This document shows positions 25,605 to 33,310 of a stretch of DNA of 49,048 bases, one piece after another. Source of the DNA: Mycobacterium sp. (GTDB taxonomy: Bacteria > Actinomycetota > Actinomycetes > Mycobacteriales > Mycobacteriaceae); assembly GCF_025933915.1 (NCBI RefSeq), contig NZ_JAICZA010000014.1, positions 1 to 49,048 on the forward strand, written 5' to 3'. Position numbers and translations under genes: made by a program. The first letter of the stretch is position 1. Every line of letters starts with the position of its first letter. The notes under the pieces were generated by a model, which saw nothing but the letters and a program-made list of their open reading frames with translations, searched no databases and was not told where the DNA came from.

Positions 25605-25773
25605 TAGTGGGCCACTGGGTCGCGAGATACCCGGGGCCACAGCACGTTCGGGCAGGCACATGGCATCCACGGCGTTGCGCGCGGGGTTACGTCACCGCTG
25701 AGTCGCGCCTTCGACCATCCGGCGCGCATCTTTCGCAGCGGGGTGTCCATGCTCCGACGCAGTTTGATCCGGG

Positions 25774-25801
25774 TTGCGCGGGCGACGTCAGGTGGTAGCG
25801 T
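25774..25801 (+). promoter_or_regulatory. Candidate promoter of the DyP peroxidase cluster
   Basis: TTGCGC (25774-25779) and TAGCGT (25796-25801) are separated by 16 bp, and the -10 box fits TANNNT. Transcription would start near 25808, leaving a leader of about 24 nt that contains the GGGAG ribosome-binding site. The rest of the 227-bp gap after the nuclease gene shows nothing else of note. Confidence 0.45.
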
Positions 25802-25831
25802 CCGGCGCACCGGCCTGACTTGGGAGCGACA

Positions 25832-26392
25832 ATGGCGGCAACCGAAGACGAGTGGATCTGGCCGGCGGCCATGGCCATCCCCAAGGAAGGCTATTTCGAG
25901 CTTGAACGCGGTCGCTACGGGCCGGTCTATCCCCGCACCCCAGCCTGCTATGGCTTTTCGATCATCGCCAAGGTCAAGGAAGGCCGGGAAGAAGCGGTTC
26001 GCGCCTACGGCAAGCAGATCGAAGAAGCCATCAAGGCCGATCCCGAAGTGCTGGCCCCGCTGCGGCTGCACTACTTACGCTGGCAGCTCTTCGACATCGG
26101 ATCGGGGCTGCACTTCCAGTACCAAGGCATCTTCGACACCGACTTCGACAAGTACACCGAGGACGCGGTGCAGCTGTTCGGCCAGGCCGGGATCACCACG
26201 GTCTTCACCAACCTCGAGGGCTTTCCCGAAGACTGGCGCGAGAACCCGGCCGCCTTCGTCGAGTTCGTCCGCGAGCACCATTGCCCGAGCTTTTTGGAGT
26301 ACGGGGAATACCCCTATGTCACGGCTGACGAGATCAAGAAGGCGCTGCGGCTGAAGGCGGCGTTCGGCACCATGCTGGATCAGATGCAATGA
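25832..26392 (+). CDS. Hypothetical protein of the DyP cluster (possible ferredoxin-like fold)
   Basis: A 186-residue soluble protein that I do not recognise. YGFSIIAKVKEGREEAVRAYGKQIEEAI followed by RLHYLRWQLFDI and LHFQYQGIFDTDFDKYTED has the beta-alpha-beta rhythm of dimeric alpha/beta-barrel (ferredoxin-like) proteins, the fold also used by DyP peroxidases. It has no signal peptide or membrane helix. ATG at 25832 follows GGGAG with 6-nt spacing. It is 19 nt upstream of the DyP gene, so the two are co-transcribed. It may deliver a substrate to, or bind, the peroxidase; that is inference from context. Confidence 0.72.
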   Translation: MAATEDEWIWPAAMAIPKEGYFELERGRYGPVYPRTPACYGFSIIAKVKEGREEAVRAYGKQIEEAIKADPEVLAPLRLHYLRWQLFDIGSGLHFQYQGIFDTDFDKYTEDAVQLFGQAGITTVFTNLEGFPEDWRENPAAFVEFVREHHCPSFLEYGEYPYVTADEIKKALRLKAAFGTMLDQMQ

Positions 26393-26411
26393 CGCCCATC
26401 GGAGCGTGCAG

Positions 26412-27731
26412 ATGCTTGAGCTCGACGACATCCAGCACATCCTGCTGACGCGTACGCCGGCCCTGACCGGACGTTACGAGTTTCTCTCTTTCGACACCCC
26501 GGTGGTCGGTCGGGCATGGCTGACCGAAATGGTCGATGTCGTGGAGTCCGCCGCGTCGGTGCGAGACACCATGGACGACACCAAGCGCTGGGTCACGCTG
26601 GGCTTCACCTGGAACGGCCTTCGGGCGCTCGGTGTACCCGAGGAGGCTCTCCTAAGCTTTCCCGAAGAGTTCCGGCAGGGCATGGCCGCCAGGGCGGACA
26701 TTCTCGGCGACACGGGGCACAACCACCCCGATAACTGGGTCGGAGGATTGGCCGGCGACGATCTGCACGCGATCGCTATCCTGTTCGCTCGTGACGACGC
26801 CGAACACCTCCGCGCCACCCAGGCCCACGATGACCTGGTGAGAAGGTGCGCAGGCGTGCGCAGGCTGTCGCATCTGGATCTGAACGCGACACCTCCGTTC
26901 AACTACGCCCACGACCATTTCGGTTTTCGGGATCGCTTGTCGCAGCCGGTGATCGAAGGGTCCGGCGAGGAACCCACACCCGGCTCGGGTCAACCGCTCA
27001 AGGCCGGGGAGTTCATCCTCGGCTATCCCGACGAGATCGGCCCGGTGGCCCATCTGCCCCAGCCGGCCGTACTGGCGCGCAACGGCACCTATGCGGCGTA
27101 CCGACGGCTACACGAGCACGTGGCGTTGTTCCGCGACTACATCCGTTCGCAGGCCCGTGGGCCCGAGGACGAGGAGTTGTTGGCGGCGAAATTCATGGGT
27201 CGATGGCGCAGCGGCGCTCCTTTGGTCCTCGCGCCCGACAGGGATGACCCGGAGCTGGGCGAGGATTCGATGCGCAACAACGACTTCGGCTACAAGGAGA
27301 TGGACCCACACGGATACGCGTGCCCTCTGGGCGCGCACGCCCGACGGCTCAACCCGCGCGACACCGCGCCCAACATGAATCGGCGACGAATGATCCGCCG
27401 CGGCGCCACCTACGGGCCTGCGCTTGCTGAGGGTGCGCCCGACGACGGCCTAGACCGCGGGATCGCCGCGTTCATCATCTGTGCCAGCCTGATCCGGCAG
27501 TTCGAATTCGCCCAGAACGTATGGATCAATGACCGCACGTTCCATGAGCTGGGCAACGAGCACGACCCGATCTGTGGAACACAGGACGGCACAATGGAAT
27601 TCAAGATACCGAAGCGGCCAATCCGTCGAGTTCTCAAGGGGCTCCCTGCGTTCACGACGCTCACCGGTGGGGCGTACTTCTTCCTGCCAGGCATCAACGC
27701 CATCCGATACCTCGCCACGCTTGACCAATAA
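26412..27731 (+). CDS. DyP-type heme peroxidase
   Basis: A 439-residue dye-decolourising peroxidase. The proximal heme ligand is His309 in ACPLGAHARRLNPRD. The distal Asp is Asp174 in FGFRDRLSQP, and the distal-side arginines lie in NRRRMIRRGATYG. GEFILGYPDE and KFMGRWRSGAPLVL are typical of the long DyP classes. The canonical GxxDG motif reads GFRDR here, with the second glycine replaced by Arg175, next to the catalytic Asp. No Tat signal is seen, so it is probably cytoplasmic. No encapsulin gene is adjacent. ATG at 26412 lies 8 nt after CGGAG. It oxidises substrates with H2O2; the natural substrate is unknown. Confidence 0.9.
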   Translation: MLELDDIQHILLTRTPALTGRYEFLSFDTPVVGRAWLTEMVDVVESAASVRDTMDDTKRWVTLGFTWNGLRALGVPEEALLSFPEEFRQGMAARADILGDTGHNHPDNWVGGLAGDDLHAIAILFARDDAEHLRATQAHDDLVRRCAGVRRLSHLDLNATPPFNYAHDHFGFRDRLSQPVIEGSGEEPTPGSGQPLKAGEFILGYPDEIGPVAHLPQPAVLARNGTYAAYRRLHEHVALFRDYIRSQARGPEDEELLAAKFMGRWRSGAPLVLAPDRDDPELGEDSMRNNDFGYKEMDPHGYACPLGAHARRLNPRDTAPNMNRRRMIRRGATYGPALAEGAPDDGLDRGIAAFIICASLIRQFEFAQNVWINDRTFHELGNEHDPICGTQDGTMEFKIPKRPIRRVLKGLPAFTTLTGGAYFFLPGINAIRYLATLDQ

Positions 27732-27743
27732 CCGGGAACGATC

Positions 27744-28760
27744 ATGAGCGCACTGCCTGGCGCACGCAGCTACAACCAAACCCACCTGGCGCGCCCGCGC
27801 ACGGGCGGACGGCGAATAAGCATCTACTGGACGTGGAGCTATCCGTGGGAATCCCAACGCGGCCTGCAGGCGTTGGACAACCGCTTTTCGACGATGACCG
27901 ACGTGCGCAGGGCGGCCTGGCCCCGCTACGAGGGACCCGAATGGGATCAGGCGCACTTCTTGCAGGGCATCGCCGGCACCTTGGAGCTTTTCCACCGCTC
28001 GACGCTGGCGTTCCAGCAGCTGGCGACCGAACTGACGGGCCATCCGGTCGCGGTGTTCCAGCGCATCGACCAGGCCGGCTACCGGCTGCCGATCGACGAA
28101 CGGATACTGGCCGACGCCGACACCGTGATGGTGTTCGGGCTCGACCATCTCGTCGGCGAAGCCGAAGCAGAGACCGCGGAAATCTCCGCCATTCGCGAAT
28201 GGCTGAAACGAGAAGGCACTTGCCTCTTGCTGGCGCCCCACCACGACGTCGGCTTCACCGACGACCTGGCCCAGCGCCAGATCGAATACCTGCACCATGG
28301 GGATCCGCTGGTGCCGCGGCAACAACGATTCACCGCATACACGCGCTCGCTGATGAAGGCGCTCGACATTCCCGTGCACAACACGTGGGGACTGCGTCCC
28401 GCCCTGGTGGAGGGAACCAACCAGATCGCACCGCTCACCGGCTTTCGCGACCTGGATACGCCGGGGCTGCTGAACAACGTCACCACGCTGAACTTTCACC
28501 CACATCTGCCGCACTACGAGCTCACCGCTGCCGAAAGCGATCTGCTGCGCGTGCTGGGCAGGCAACGTGTCGACCCGCACCGGCCACATCCCTTTACCGA
28601 GGCGGGCAACAGCGAATTCAACGCGTTGATCTGGATGCCGCCGGCCGCCGACCGGGCCGGTGACATCGTGCTCGTCGACTCCACAAATTTCACGACGCTG
28701 TTCGGCGGAACGGACAGCCTCAAAAACTTTTGGCGCAACCTGGCGACGATGAAACGGTAG
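27744..28760 (+). CDS. Hypothetical protein of the DyP cluster (possible amidotransferase-like fold)
   Basis: A 338-residue soluble protein not assigned to a family. The centre, ADTVMVFGLDHLVGEA followed by ISAIREWLKREGTCLLLAPHHDVGF, reads like the strand-helix-strand of class I amidotransferase/ThuA-like folds. No catalytic cysteine is placed at the nucleophile position, so enzyme activity of that kind is unlikely. It is rich in His (APHHD, LHHG, FHPHLPHYEL), which may indicate metal binding. The start at 27744 is 12 nt after the DyP stop with a GGGAA ribosome-binding site, so it is the third gene of the same transcript. Confidence 0.7.
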   Translation: MSALPGARSYNQTHLARPRTGGRRISIYWTWSYPWESQRGLQALDNRFSTMTDVRRAAWPRYEGPEWDQAHFLQGIAGTLELFHRSTLAFQQLATELTGHPVAVFQRIDQAGYRLPIDERILADADTVMVFGLDHLVGEAEAETAEISAIREWLKREGTCLLLAPHHDVGFTDDLAQRQIEYLHHGDPLVPRQQRFTAYTRSLMKALDIPVHNTWGLRPALVEGTNQIAPLTGFRDLDTPGLLNNVTTLNFHPHLPHYELTAAESDLLRVLGRQRVDPHRPHPFTEAGNSEFNALIWMPPAADRAGDIVLVDSTNFTTLFGGTDSLKNFWRNLATMKR

Positions 28761-28777
28761 TGCTGCTACGACATGGG

Positions 28778-28851
<74 letters not shown>

Positions 28852-29088
28852 CCTGAAGCTCCGACAGCCTATCGCACCGGGCTATCGGCTGGCCAAACCG
28901 TGCCGAACCGCGGTGCGCCCGGTCACGCCCACGAGCACGAACGCTCGAACTCGACGAGCGCCTCGGCCGGGCCGGCCGGATCCAATCCCTGCGCCGGGCC
29001 TCCTAACCCACGCAGGCATGGATCAACCGGATCGCGTTGTCCGTCCAGTCACGCGAGCGGCTGCGGACCGCGATCCGGGTCCGGTCGG

Positions 29089-30060
29089 TCAACGCGCCGA
29101 AACTGTTGGCTGCGAACGGCTTAGGTCACTGGCCGCGTCGCGGTCGCCCATCGGGGAGGAGATCAACGTCAGCATGGTCGCCTCCGGCCGGCAGCAGAAC
29201 CGCACCGGCGCGAACGGCGAGGTACCCATCCCCGCGGAGACGTGCAACTGCATGTGTGCGCCCCACCGGGACGGCCCCTTCGCCCGTGAGCGGTCCAGGC
29301 CGCAGTTGGTCACCAGGGCGCCGTAGAACGGCAGGCACACCTGCCCGCCGTGGGTGTGTCCGGCCATCACCAGTTGGTAGCCATCGGCGGCGAAGCGGTC
29401 CAGCACCCTGGGTTCCGGGGAATGGGTCAGCCCCAGCCGCAGGTTCGCGGCCGGGCTGGCCGGGCCGGCGATGGTGTCGTAGCGGTCCCGGTCGAGGTGC
29501 GGGTCGTCCACGCCCGCGGCGGCGATGTGCAGGCCCGCCACCTCGAACTCGCGCCGAGTGTGGGTGAGATCGAGCCAGCCGCGCTCGGTGAACACCGCCC
29601 GCAGGTCCTGCCAGGGCAGAGGTTCACCACGCACCCGGTGCGACGGGTTGGTCACGTAGTTCAGCGGGTTCTTCAGGGTGGGGGCGAAGTAGTCGTTGCT
29701 GCCGAACACGAAGACACCCGGCCGCGACAGCAGGTCACCCAGGGCCTGGATGACCGCGGGGACGGCCTTCGGGTGGGCCAGGTTGTCGCCGGTGTTGACC
29801 ACCAGGTCGGGTTCCCAGCCGGCCAGCTCCCGCAGCCACGCCTGTTTGCGGCGCTGGCCGGGCGTCATGTGGAGATCACTGATATGCAGCACGCGCAGCG
29901 GTGTGGAGCCCGGGCTCAACACGGGCATAGTGATCTCACGCAGGACGAACGCGTTGCGCTCGATGATCGCGGCATAGCCGAGGCCGGCGACGCTCGAACC
30001 GAGCGCCGCTGCACCGGCGCGCATCAGGAGCCGGGCAATCGGGACTTGAGCATCAGGCAT
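29089..30060 (-). CDS. Calcineurin-like metallophosphoesterase (Rv3683-like)
   Basis: A 323-residue phosphoesterase with an N-terminal hydrophobic segment (about 8-30) that may anchor it in the membrane. The dimetal motifs are present: HISDLHM (Asp/His), VVNTGDN, FGSNDYF (the usual GNHD motif, here with Asp for His), GLTHSPEP and MAGHTHGGQ. The family hydrolyses phosphoesters such as lipid head groups or nucleotides; the substrate is unknown. It follows ponA2 on the same strand with a 45-nt gap that contains a perfect hairpin and its own -10 box. ATG at 30060 is supported by that box, 6 nt upstream. Confidence 0.9.
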   Translation of the reverse strand: MPDAQVPIARLLMRAGAAALGSSVAGLGYAAIIERNAFVLREITMPVLSPGSTPLRVLHISDLHMTPGQRRKQAWLRELAGWEPDLVVNTGDNLAHPKAVPAVIQALGDLLSRPGVFVFGSNDYFAPTLKNPLNYVTNPSHRVRGEPLPWQDLRAVFTERGWLDLTHTRREFEVAGLHIAAAGVDDPHLDRDRYDTIAGPASPAANLRLGLTHSPEPRVLDRFAADGYQLVMAGHTHGGQVCLPFYGALVTNCGLDRSRAKGPSRWGAHMQLHVSAGMGTSPFAPVRFCCRPEATMLTLISSPMGDRDAASDLSRSQPTVSAR

Positions 30061-30066
30061 GGTGGC

Positions 30067-30072
30067 AGCCTA
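30067..30072 (-). promoter_or_regulatory. -10 box of leaderless metallophosphoesterase gene
   Basis: TAGGCT on the minus strand (TANNNT) ends 6 nt before ATG at 30060. It directly abuts the hairpin at 30073-30093, so a protein or RNA structure there would affect it. Confidence 0.5.
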
Positions 30073-30093
30073 CTGCCGGTCACGGACCGGCAG
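30073..30093 (-). terminator. Perfect 9-bp hairpin after ponA2
   Basis: CTGCCGGTC and GACCGGCAG are perfect inverted repeats separated by 3 nt. They lie 12 nt after the ponA2 stop and immediately upstream of the -10 of the next gene. The stem suits a terminator of ponA2 without a T-tract. An operator role for the next promoter is also possible. Confidence 0.5.
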
Positions 30094-30105
30094 CGTATCT
30101 CACGC

Positions 30106-32535
30106 CTATGGGGGCGGCTGACCGGGCGCCGGCGGCGGCGGCGCCAGCAGCGGAATGGTGATCGGGGGCAGCCCCGGGATCTCGACGACCTGCGAGCCGA
30201 CCGGCACCGGCGCACCTTCGGGCGGCGGAGGCGGGGCCGGCGGGATGCCGTTGCTGACCTGGATGGTGATGATCGACCCCGGAATCGTTGCGCCGCTCGG
30301 TGTCGTTCCGACCACCTCGCCCTGCTTTGCGCTGCTGTTGACGAAGTTGTTTTGGTCGGCGACCTGGAAGCCCGCCTCCTTGACGCGCTGGCGTGCCGCG
30401 TCGATATCCAGGCCCGCCACGCTCGGCACCCGCGACCCGGGTGAGCCGTCGACGTAGCGCGGATCGGTGGGCGGCAGCTGTATCGGCCCGAAACTGGTGG
30501 CGATCGGCTTCATCGCGGTGAACCACGTGCGCGCGGGCTCGTTACCGCCGTACAGGTCGCCCTCGCCGCAGTGGCGCAACGGGGAAGAGCACAAGTCCGT
30601 GGGGTTGGTGGAGTCGTCGTAGACGTAGTTGGCCGCCGCGTAGTGGTTGGTGAAGCCCACAAAGCCCGAGGAGCGGTGGGCCTCGGTGGTGCCGGTCTTG
30701 CCGGACACCGGCAGGTCCCAGCCGGCCGAACCGGCCGAACCGGCCGCCGTGCCGCCGCCCACGGCGTCCTTGCTCATCGCGTTGGCCAGGGTGTTGGCGA
30801 GACCCTCGGGGACGACCTGGTCGCAGGTCTCGGTGGTCACGGCGACTTCATTGCCCTTGCGGTCCACCAGCTTGTCGATCGGGTTCGGCGGGCACCAGGT
30901 GCCGCCCGAGGCGAGTGTGGCCGCGACGTTGGACAGCTCCAGCGCGTTCACCTCGATCGGGCCCAGGGTGAACGAGCCGATGTTCTGCCGTTTGACGAAG
31001 TCGGCCAGGCTTTCGTTGCTGTCGGGGTTGTAGTCGCGGGCGGTGCCGGGGTCGGCGTAGGACCGCAGCCCGAGTTTGATCGCCATGTCCACCGTGCGCG
31101 TCACGCCGACCTGTTGGATCAGCTTGGCGAACGCGGTGTTGGGCGAGGTGGCCAACGCGTCGGTCACGTTCATCGACCCGCGGTAGTTGCCGGCGTTGAT
31201 CACGCACCAGTTGTCCTTCGGGCAGCCCTTGGCCCCGCCGCTACCCATGCCCTTCGCCTGGAAGCGGCCCGGCACCTCGAGGGTGGCGTTGATGCCCATC
31301 CCCATGTCCAGGGCCGCGGCCGTGGTGAAGATCTTGAAGACGGATCCCGCGCCGTCGCCGACCAGCGAGAAGGGTTGCGGGCGCATGGTTTGACCGGCGT
31401 CGACGTCCAGCCCGTAGGTGCGGTTGCTGGCCATCGCCATCACCTTGTGCGACGTCTTGCCGGGCTGGATCACGCTCATCACGCTCGAGATGCCCGGCAG
31501 TGTCGGGCTGGCGAACCTGTCGATGGCGGACTTGACCGGGATCTGCACGTCCGGGTCCAGGGTGGTGCGGATCAGATAGCCGCCCCGGGCCACCTGTTCC
31601 TTACTGATCCCGGCCCGCGACAGGTACTCCTGCACGTAGTCGCAGAAGAACGCCCGATCGCCCGCCGCGATGCAGCCGCGGGGCAGCTCGTTGGGCTGCG
31701 GCAGGACACCCAGCGGTGCGGCCTTCGCGGCTTGCAGTGCGTCGGCCTCCTGCGGGATGTTCTCGATCATGGTGTCCAGCACCAAGTTTCGTCGCGCCAG
31801 AGCGCCCTCGGGGTTGGTGTACGGGTTGAGCGCGCTGGTCGACTGCACCATGCCCGCCAGCAGCGCCGCCTGCTGCCAGTTCAGGTCGGAGGCGTTGATG
31901 CCGAAGTAGGTCTGGGCCGCATCCTGCACGCCGAACGAGTTGTTGCCGAACGAGACCAGGTTCAGATACCGGGTCAGGATCTCGGGCTTGGTGAAGGTCT
32001 TGTCCAGCGTCAGCGCCATCCGGATCTCGCGCAGCTTGCGCGCCGGGGTGGTTTCCACCGCCGCGCGCTTCTCCGCGTCTGTCTTCGCGGTGACCAGCAG
32101 TTGATAGTTCTTGATGTATTGCTGCTCGATGGTCGAACCGCCCCGCGTGTCCACGTCACCACGGGCGTAGCCGGCCAAGCCAGTCAGCGTGCCCTTCCAG
32201 TCCACCCCGTTGTGGTCGGCGAAACGCTTGTCCTCGATGGAGACGATCGCCAGCTTCATCGTGTTGGCGATCTTGTCGGTGGGCACCTCGAACCGGCGCT
32301 GCGAATACAGCCACGCGATGGTGTTGCCCTTGGCGTCGACCATCGTCGTCACGGCCGGTACCTCGCCCTCGAGCAGCTGCGCGGAGCCGTTGGCGACCAC
32401 TTCCGAGGCCCGGTTGGACACCAGGCCTATCCCACCGGCGACGGGGAAGAGGAGGGCCGTGGCGACGACACTGGCCAACAAACAGAACCCCGCGAGCTTC
32501 AGAATCGTGAGCGCGGCCGGGGGGCGGTCTGACAT
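30106..32535 (-). CDS. ponA2: Bifunctional class A penicillin-binding protein PonA2 with PASTA domain
   Basis: An 809-residue peptidoglycan synthase that polymerises and crosslinks glycan strands outside the membrane. A transmembrane anchor lies at about 12-37. The glycosyltransferase 51 domain (about 65-250) has the catalytic Glu101 in SIEDKRFADHNG. The transpeptidase domain has Ser398-x-x-Lys401 (GSVFK), SPN at 464-466 and KTG at 613-615. A PASTA domain (about 705-770, VAGLDIDAARQRVKEAGFQV) and a Pro-rich tail follow. This is the M. tuberculosis Rv3682 layout. ATG at 32535 has a -10 box 7 nt upstream. It is divergent from whiB4. Confidence 0.96.
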   Translation of the reverse strand: MSDRPPAALTILKLAGFCLLASVVATALLFPVAGGIGLVSNRASEVVANGSAQLLEGEVPAVTTMVDAKGNTIAWLYSQRRFEVPTDKIANTMKLAIVSIEDKRFADHNGVDWKGTLTGLAGYARGDVDTRGGSTIEQQYIKNYQLLVTAKTDAEKRAAVETTPARKLREIRMALTLDKTFTKPEILTRYLNLVSFGNNSFGVQDAAQTYFGINASDLNWQQAALLAGMVQSTSALNPYTNPEGALARRNLVLDTMIENIPQEADALQAAKAAPLGVLPQPNELPRGCIAAGDRAFFCDYVQEYLSRAGISKEQVARGGYLIRTTLDPDVQIPVKSAIDRFASPTLPGISSVMSVIQPGKTSHKVMAMASNRTYGLDVDAGQTMRPQPFSLVGDGAGSVFKIFTTAAALDMGMGINATLEVPGRFQAKGMGSGGAKGCPKDNWCVINAGNYRGSMNVTDALATSPNTAFAKLIQQVGVTRTVDMAIKLGLRSYADPGTARDYNPDSNESLADFVKRQNIGSFTLGPIEVNALELSNVAATLASGGTWCPPNPIDKLVDRKGNEVAVTTETCDQVVPEGLANTLANAMSKDAVGGGTAAGSAGSAGWDLPVSGKTGTTEAHRSSGFVGFTNHYAAANYVYDDSTNPTDLCSSPLRHCGEGDLYGGNEPARTWFTAMKPIATSFGPIQLPPTDPRYVDGSPGSRVPSVAGLDIDAARQRVKEAGFQVADQNNFVNSSAKQGEVVGTTPSGATIPGSIITIQVSNGIPPAPPPPPEGAPVPVGSQVVEIPGLPPITIPLLAPPPPAPGQPPP

Positions 32536-32542
32536 GGCTACT

Positions 32543-32548
32543 ACAGTA
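32543..32548 (-). promoter_or_regulatory. -10 box of leaderless ponA2
   Basis: TACTGT on the minus strand (TANNNT) lies 7 nt before ATG at 32535, with no Shine-Dalgarno, predicting a leaderless transcript. Confidence 0.5.
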
Positions 32549-32660
32549 GCGGCCCCCAGTCACGCCGCCACGCTGCAAGTTCACCCAGAAATCGCGGCAA
32601 TCCGGGCACGGGGCCGACCTCGAGAATTTGCGGTTGCGTCACAGGTCAAACGGGTAACAC

Positions 32661-32676
32661 AGTGTGCAAGATCACT
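32661..32676. promoter_or_regulatory. CRP-like binding site
   Basis: AGTGTGCAAGATCACT has the GTG-N8-CAC core of the mycobacterial CRP consensus (TGTGA-N6-TCACA), with mismatches at outer positions. It sits 62 bp upstream of the proposed whiB4 -35. The crp gene is in this window, but regulation of whiB4 or ponA2 by it is only inferred. Confidence 0.35.
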
Positions 32677-32688
32677 TCCTCGCCCATC

Positions 32689-32720
32689 TTTTGGGACGAG
32701 ACGGCACGATCGTCCCAAAA
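32689..32720. repeat. Perfect 11-bp inverted repeat upstream of whiB4
   Basis: TTTTGGGACGA (32689-32699) and TCGTCCCAAAA (32710-32720) are exact reverse complements around a 10-nt spacer. The half-sites are about two helical turns apart, as for a dimeric DNA-binding protein. The transcript on either strand lacks a T-tract after the stem, so it is not a standard terminator. Confidence 0.6.
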
Positions 32721-32737
32721 AAAGCGTTATCGGACTG

Positions 32738-32767
32738 TTGCGCAATTGGCACCTGACCACCTAACTT
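32738..32767 (+). promoter_or_regulatory. whiB4: Candidate whiB4 promoter
   Basis: TTGCGC (32738-32743) and TAACTT (32762-32767, TANNNT) are separated by 18 bp. Start of transcription near 32774 would give a 5' leader of about 110 nt. The inverted repeat at 32689-32720 is just upstream of the -35. Confidence 0.4.
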
Positions 32768-32883
32768 AGACACACGGTGAGATTCAGGTAACACCGAAGT
32801 ACATATGAGGCGTAGATCGCAAGGCGGGATCTGCACCCAGGAGGGCGGCCGTGACGGGCGGCCGGTAGGGAAGGGAACAGTTC

Positions 32884-33234
32884 GTGTCACCAATTCGGCC
32901 GGCGGCGCGCAGGACAAACATTGCAGCCGCACAAGGGGTACTCCACAGTGTCGACGCTGAAGAACGGATCGCTTGGGTCTCGAGGGCTCTGTGTCGCACG
33001 ACCGATCCCGACGAACTGTTTGTCCGCGGCGCGGCCCAGCGCAAGGCGGCAGTGATCTGTCGGCACTGCCCGGTGATGCAGGAGTGCGCGGCAGACGCGC
33101 TGGACAACAAGGTCGAGTTCGGGGTTTGGGGCGGCATGACCGAGCGGCAACGCCGCGCGTTGCTCAAGCAGCACCCCGAGGTGGTGTCCTGGGCCGACTT
33201 CTTCGACAAGAGCCGAAGCCGCACCGCCGGCTGA
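32884..33234 (+). CDS. whiB4: WhiB4, redox-sensing [4Fe-4S] transcription factor
   Basis: A 116-residue WhiB-family regulator. The four cluster cysteines are Cys37, Cys59, Cys62 and Cys68 (CRHCPVMQEC), followed by the GVWGGMTERQRR turn and a basic C-terminal DNA-binding tail (SRSRTAG). WhiB4 is an O2- and NO-sensitive regulator of oxidative-stress response in M. tuberculosis (Rv3681c), and the sequence from SVDAEERIAWVS on is nearly identical. The GTG start at 32884 follows a GGGAAGGGAA ribosome-binding site. It is divergent from ponA2 and converges on the Get3-like genes. Confidence 0.96.
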   Translation: MSPIRPAARRTNIAAAQGVLHSVDAEERIAWVSRALCRTTDPDELFVRGAAQRKAAVICRHCPVMQECAADALDNKVEFGVWGGMTERQRRALLKQHPEVVSWADFFDKSRSRTAG

Positions 33235-33258
33235 CTTTTCGCCGCAGCGCTAACCGCC

Positions 33259-33276
33259 CACCTCGCTGTCGGGGTG
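33259..33276 (+). terminator. Short hairpin after whiB4
   Basis: CACCTCG and CGGGGTG pair (one G-U) around the loop CTGT, 24 nt after the whiB4 stop and before the stop of the convergent ATPase gene. There is no T-tract. It could serve as terminator for whiB4. Confidence 0.3.
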
Positions 33277-33310
33277 CGGCCTACGCGACGTGGCCGGATT
33301 GGCCGATTCC

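Larger units (their letters stand above)
32536..32883. other. 348-bp ponA2-whiB4 divergent control region
   Basis: No gene is seen. From left to right it holds the ponA2 -10 box (32543-32548), a CRP-like dyad (32661-32676), a perfect 11-bp inverted repeat (32689-32720), a candidate whiB4 promoter (32738-32767) and about 110 nt of leader before the whiB4 GTG. The leader ends in a purine-rich ribosome-binding site (GGGAAGGGAA). Confidence 0.6.
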
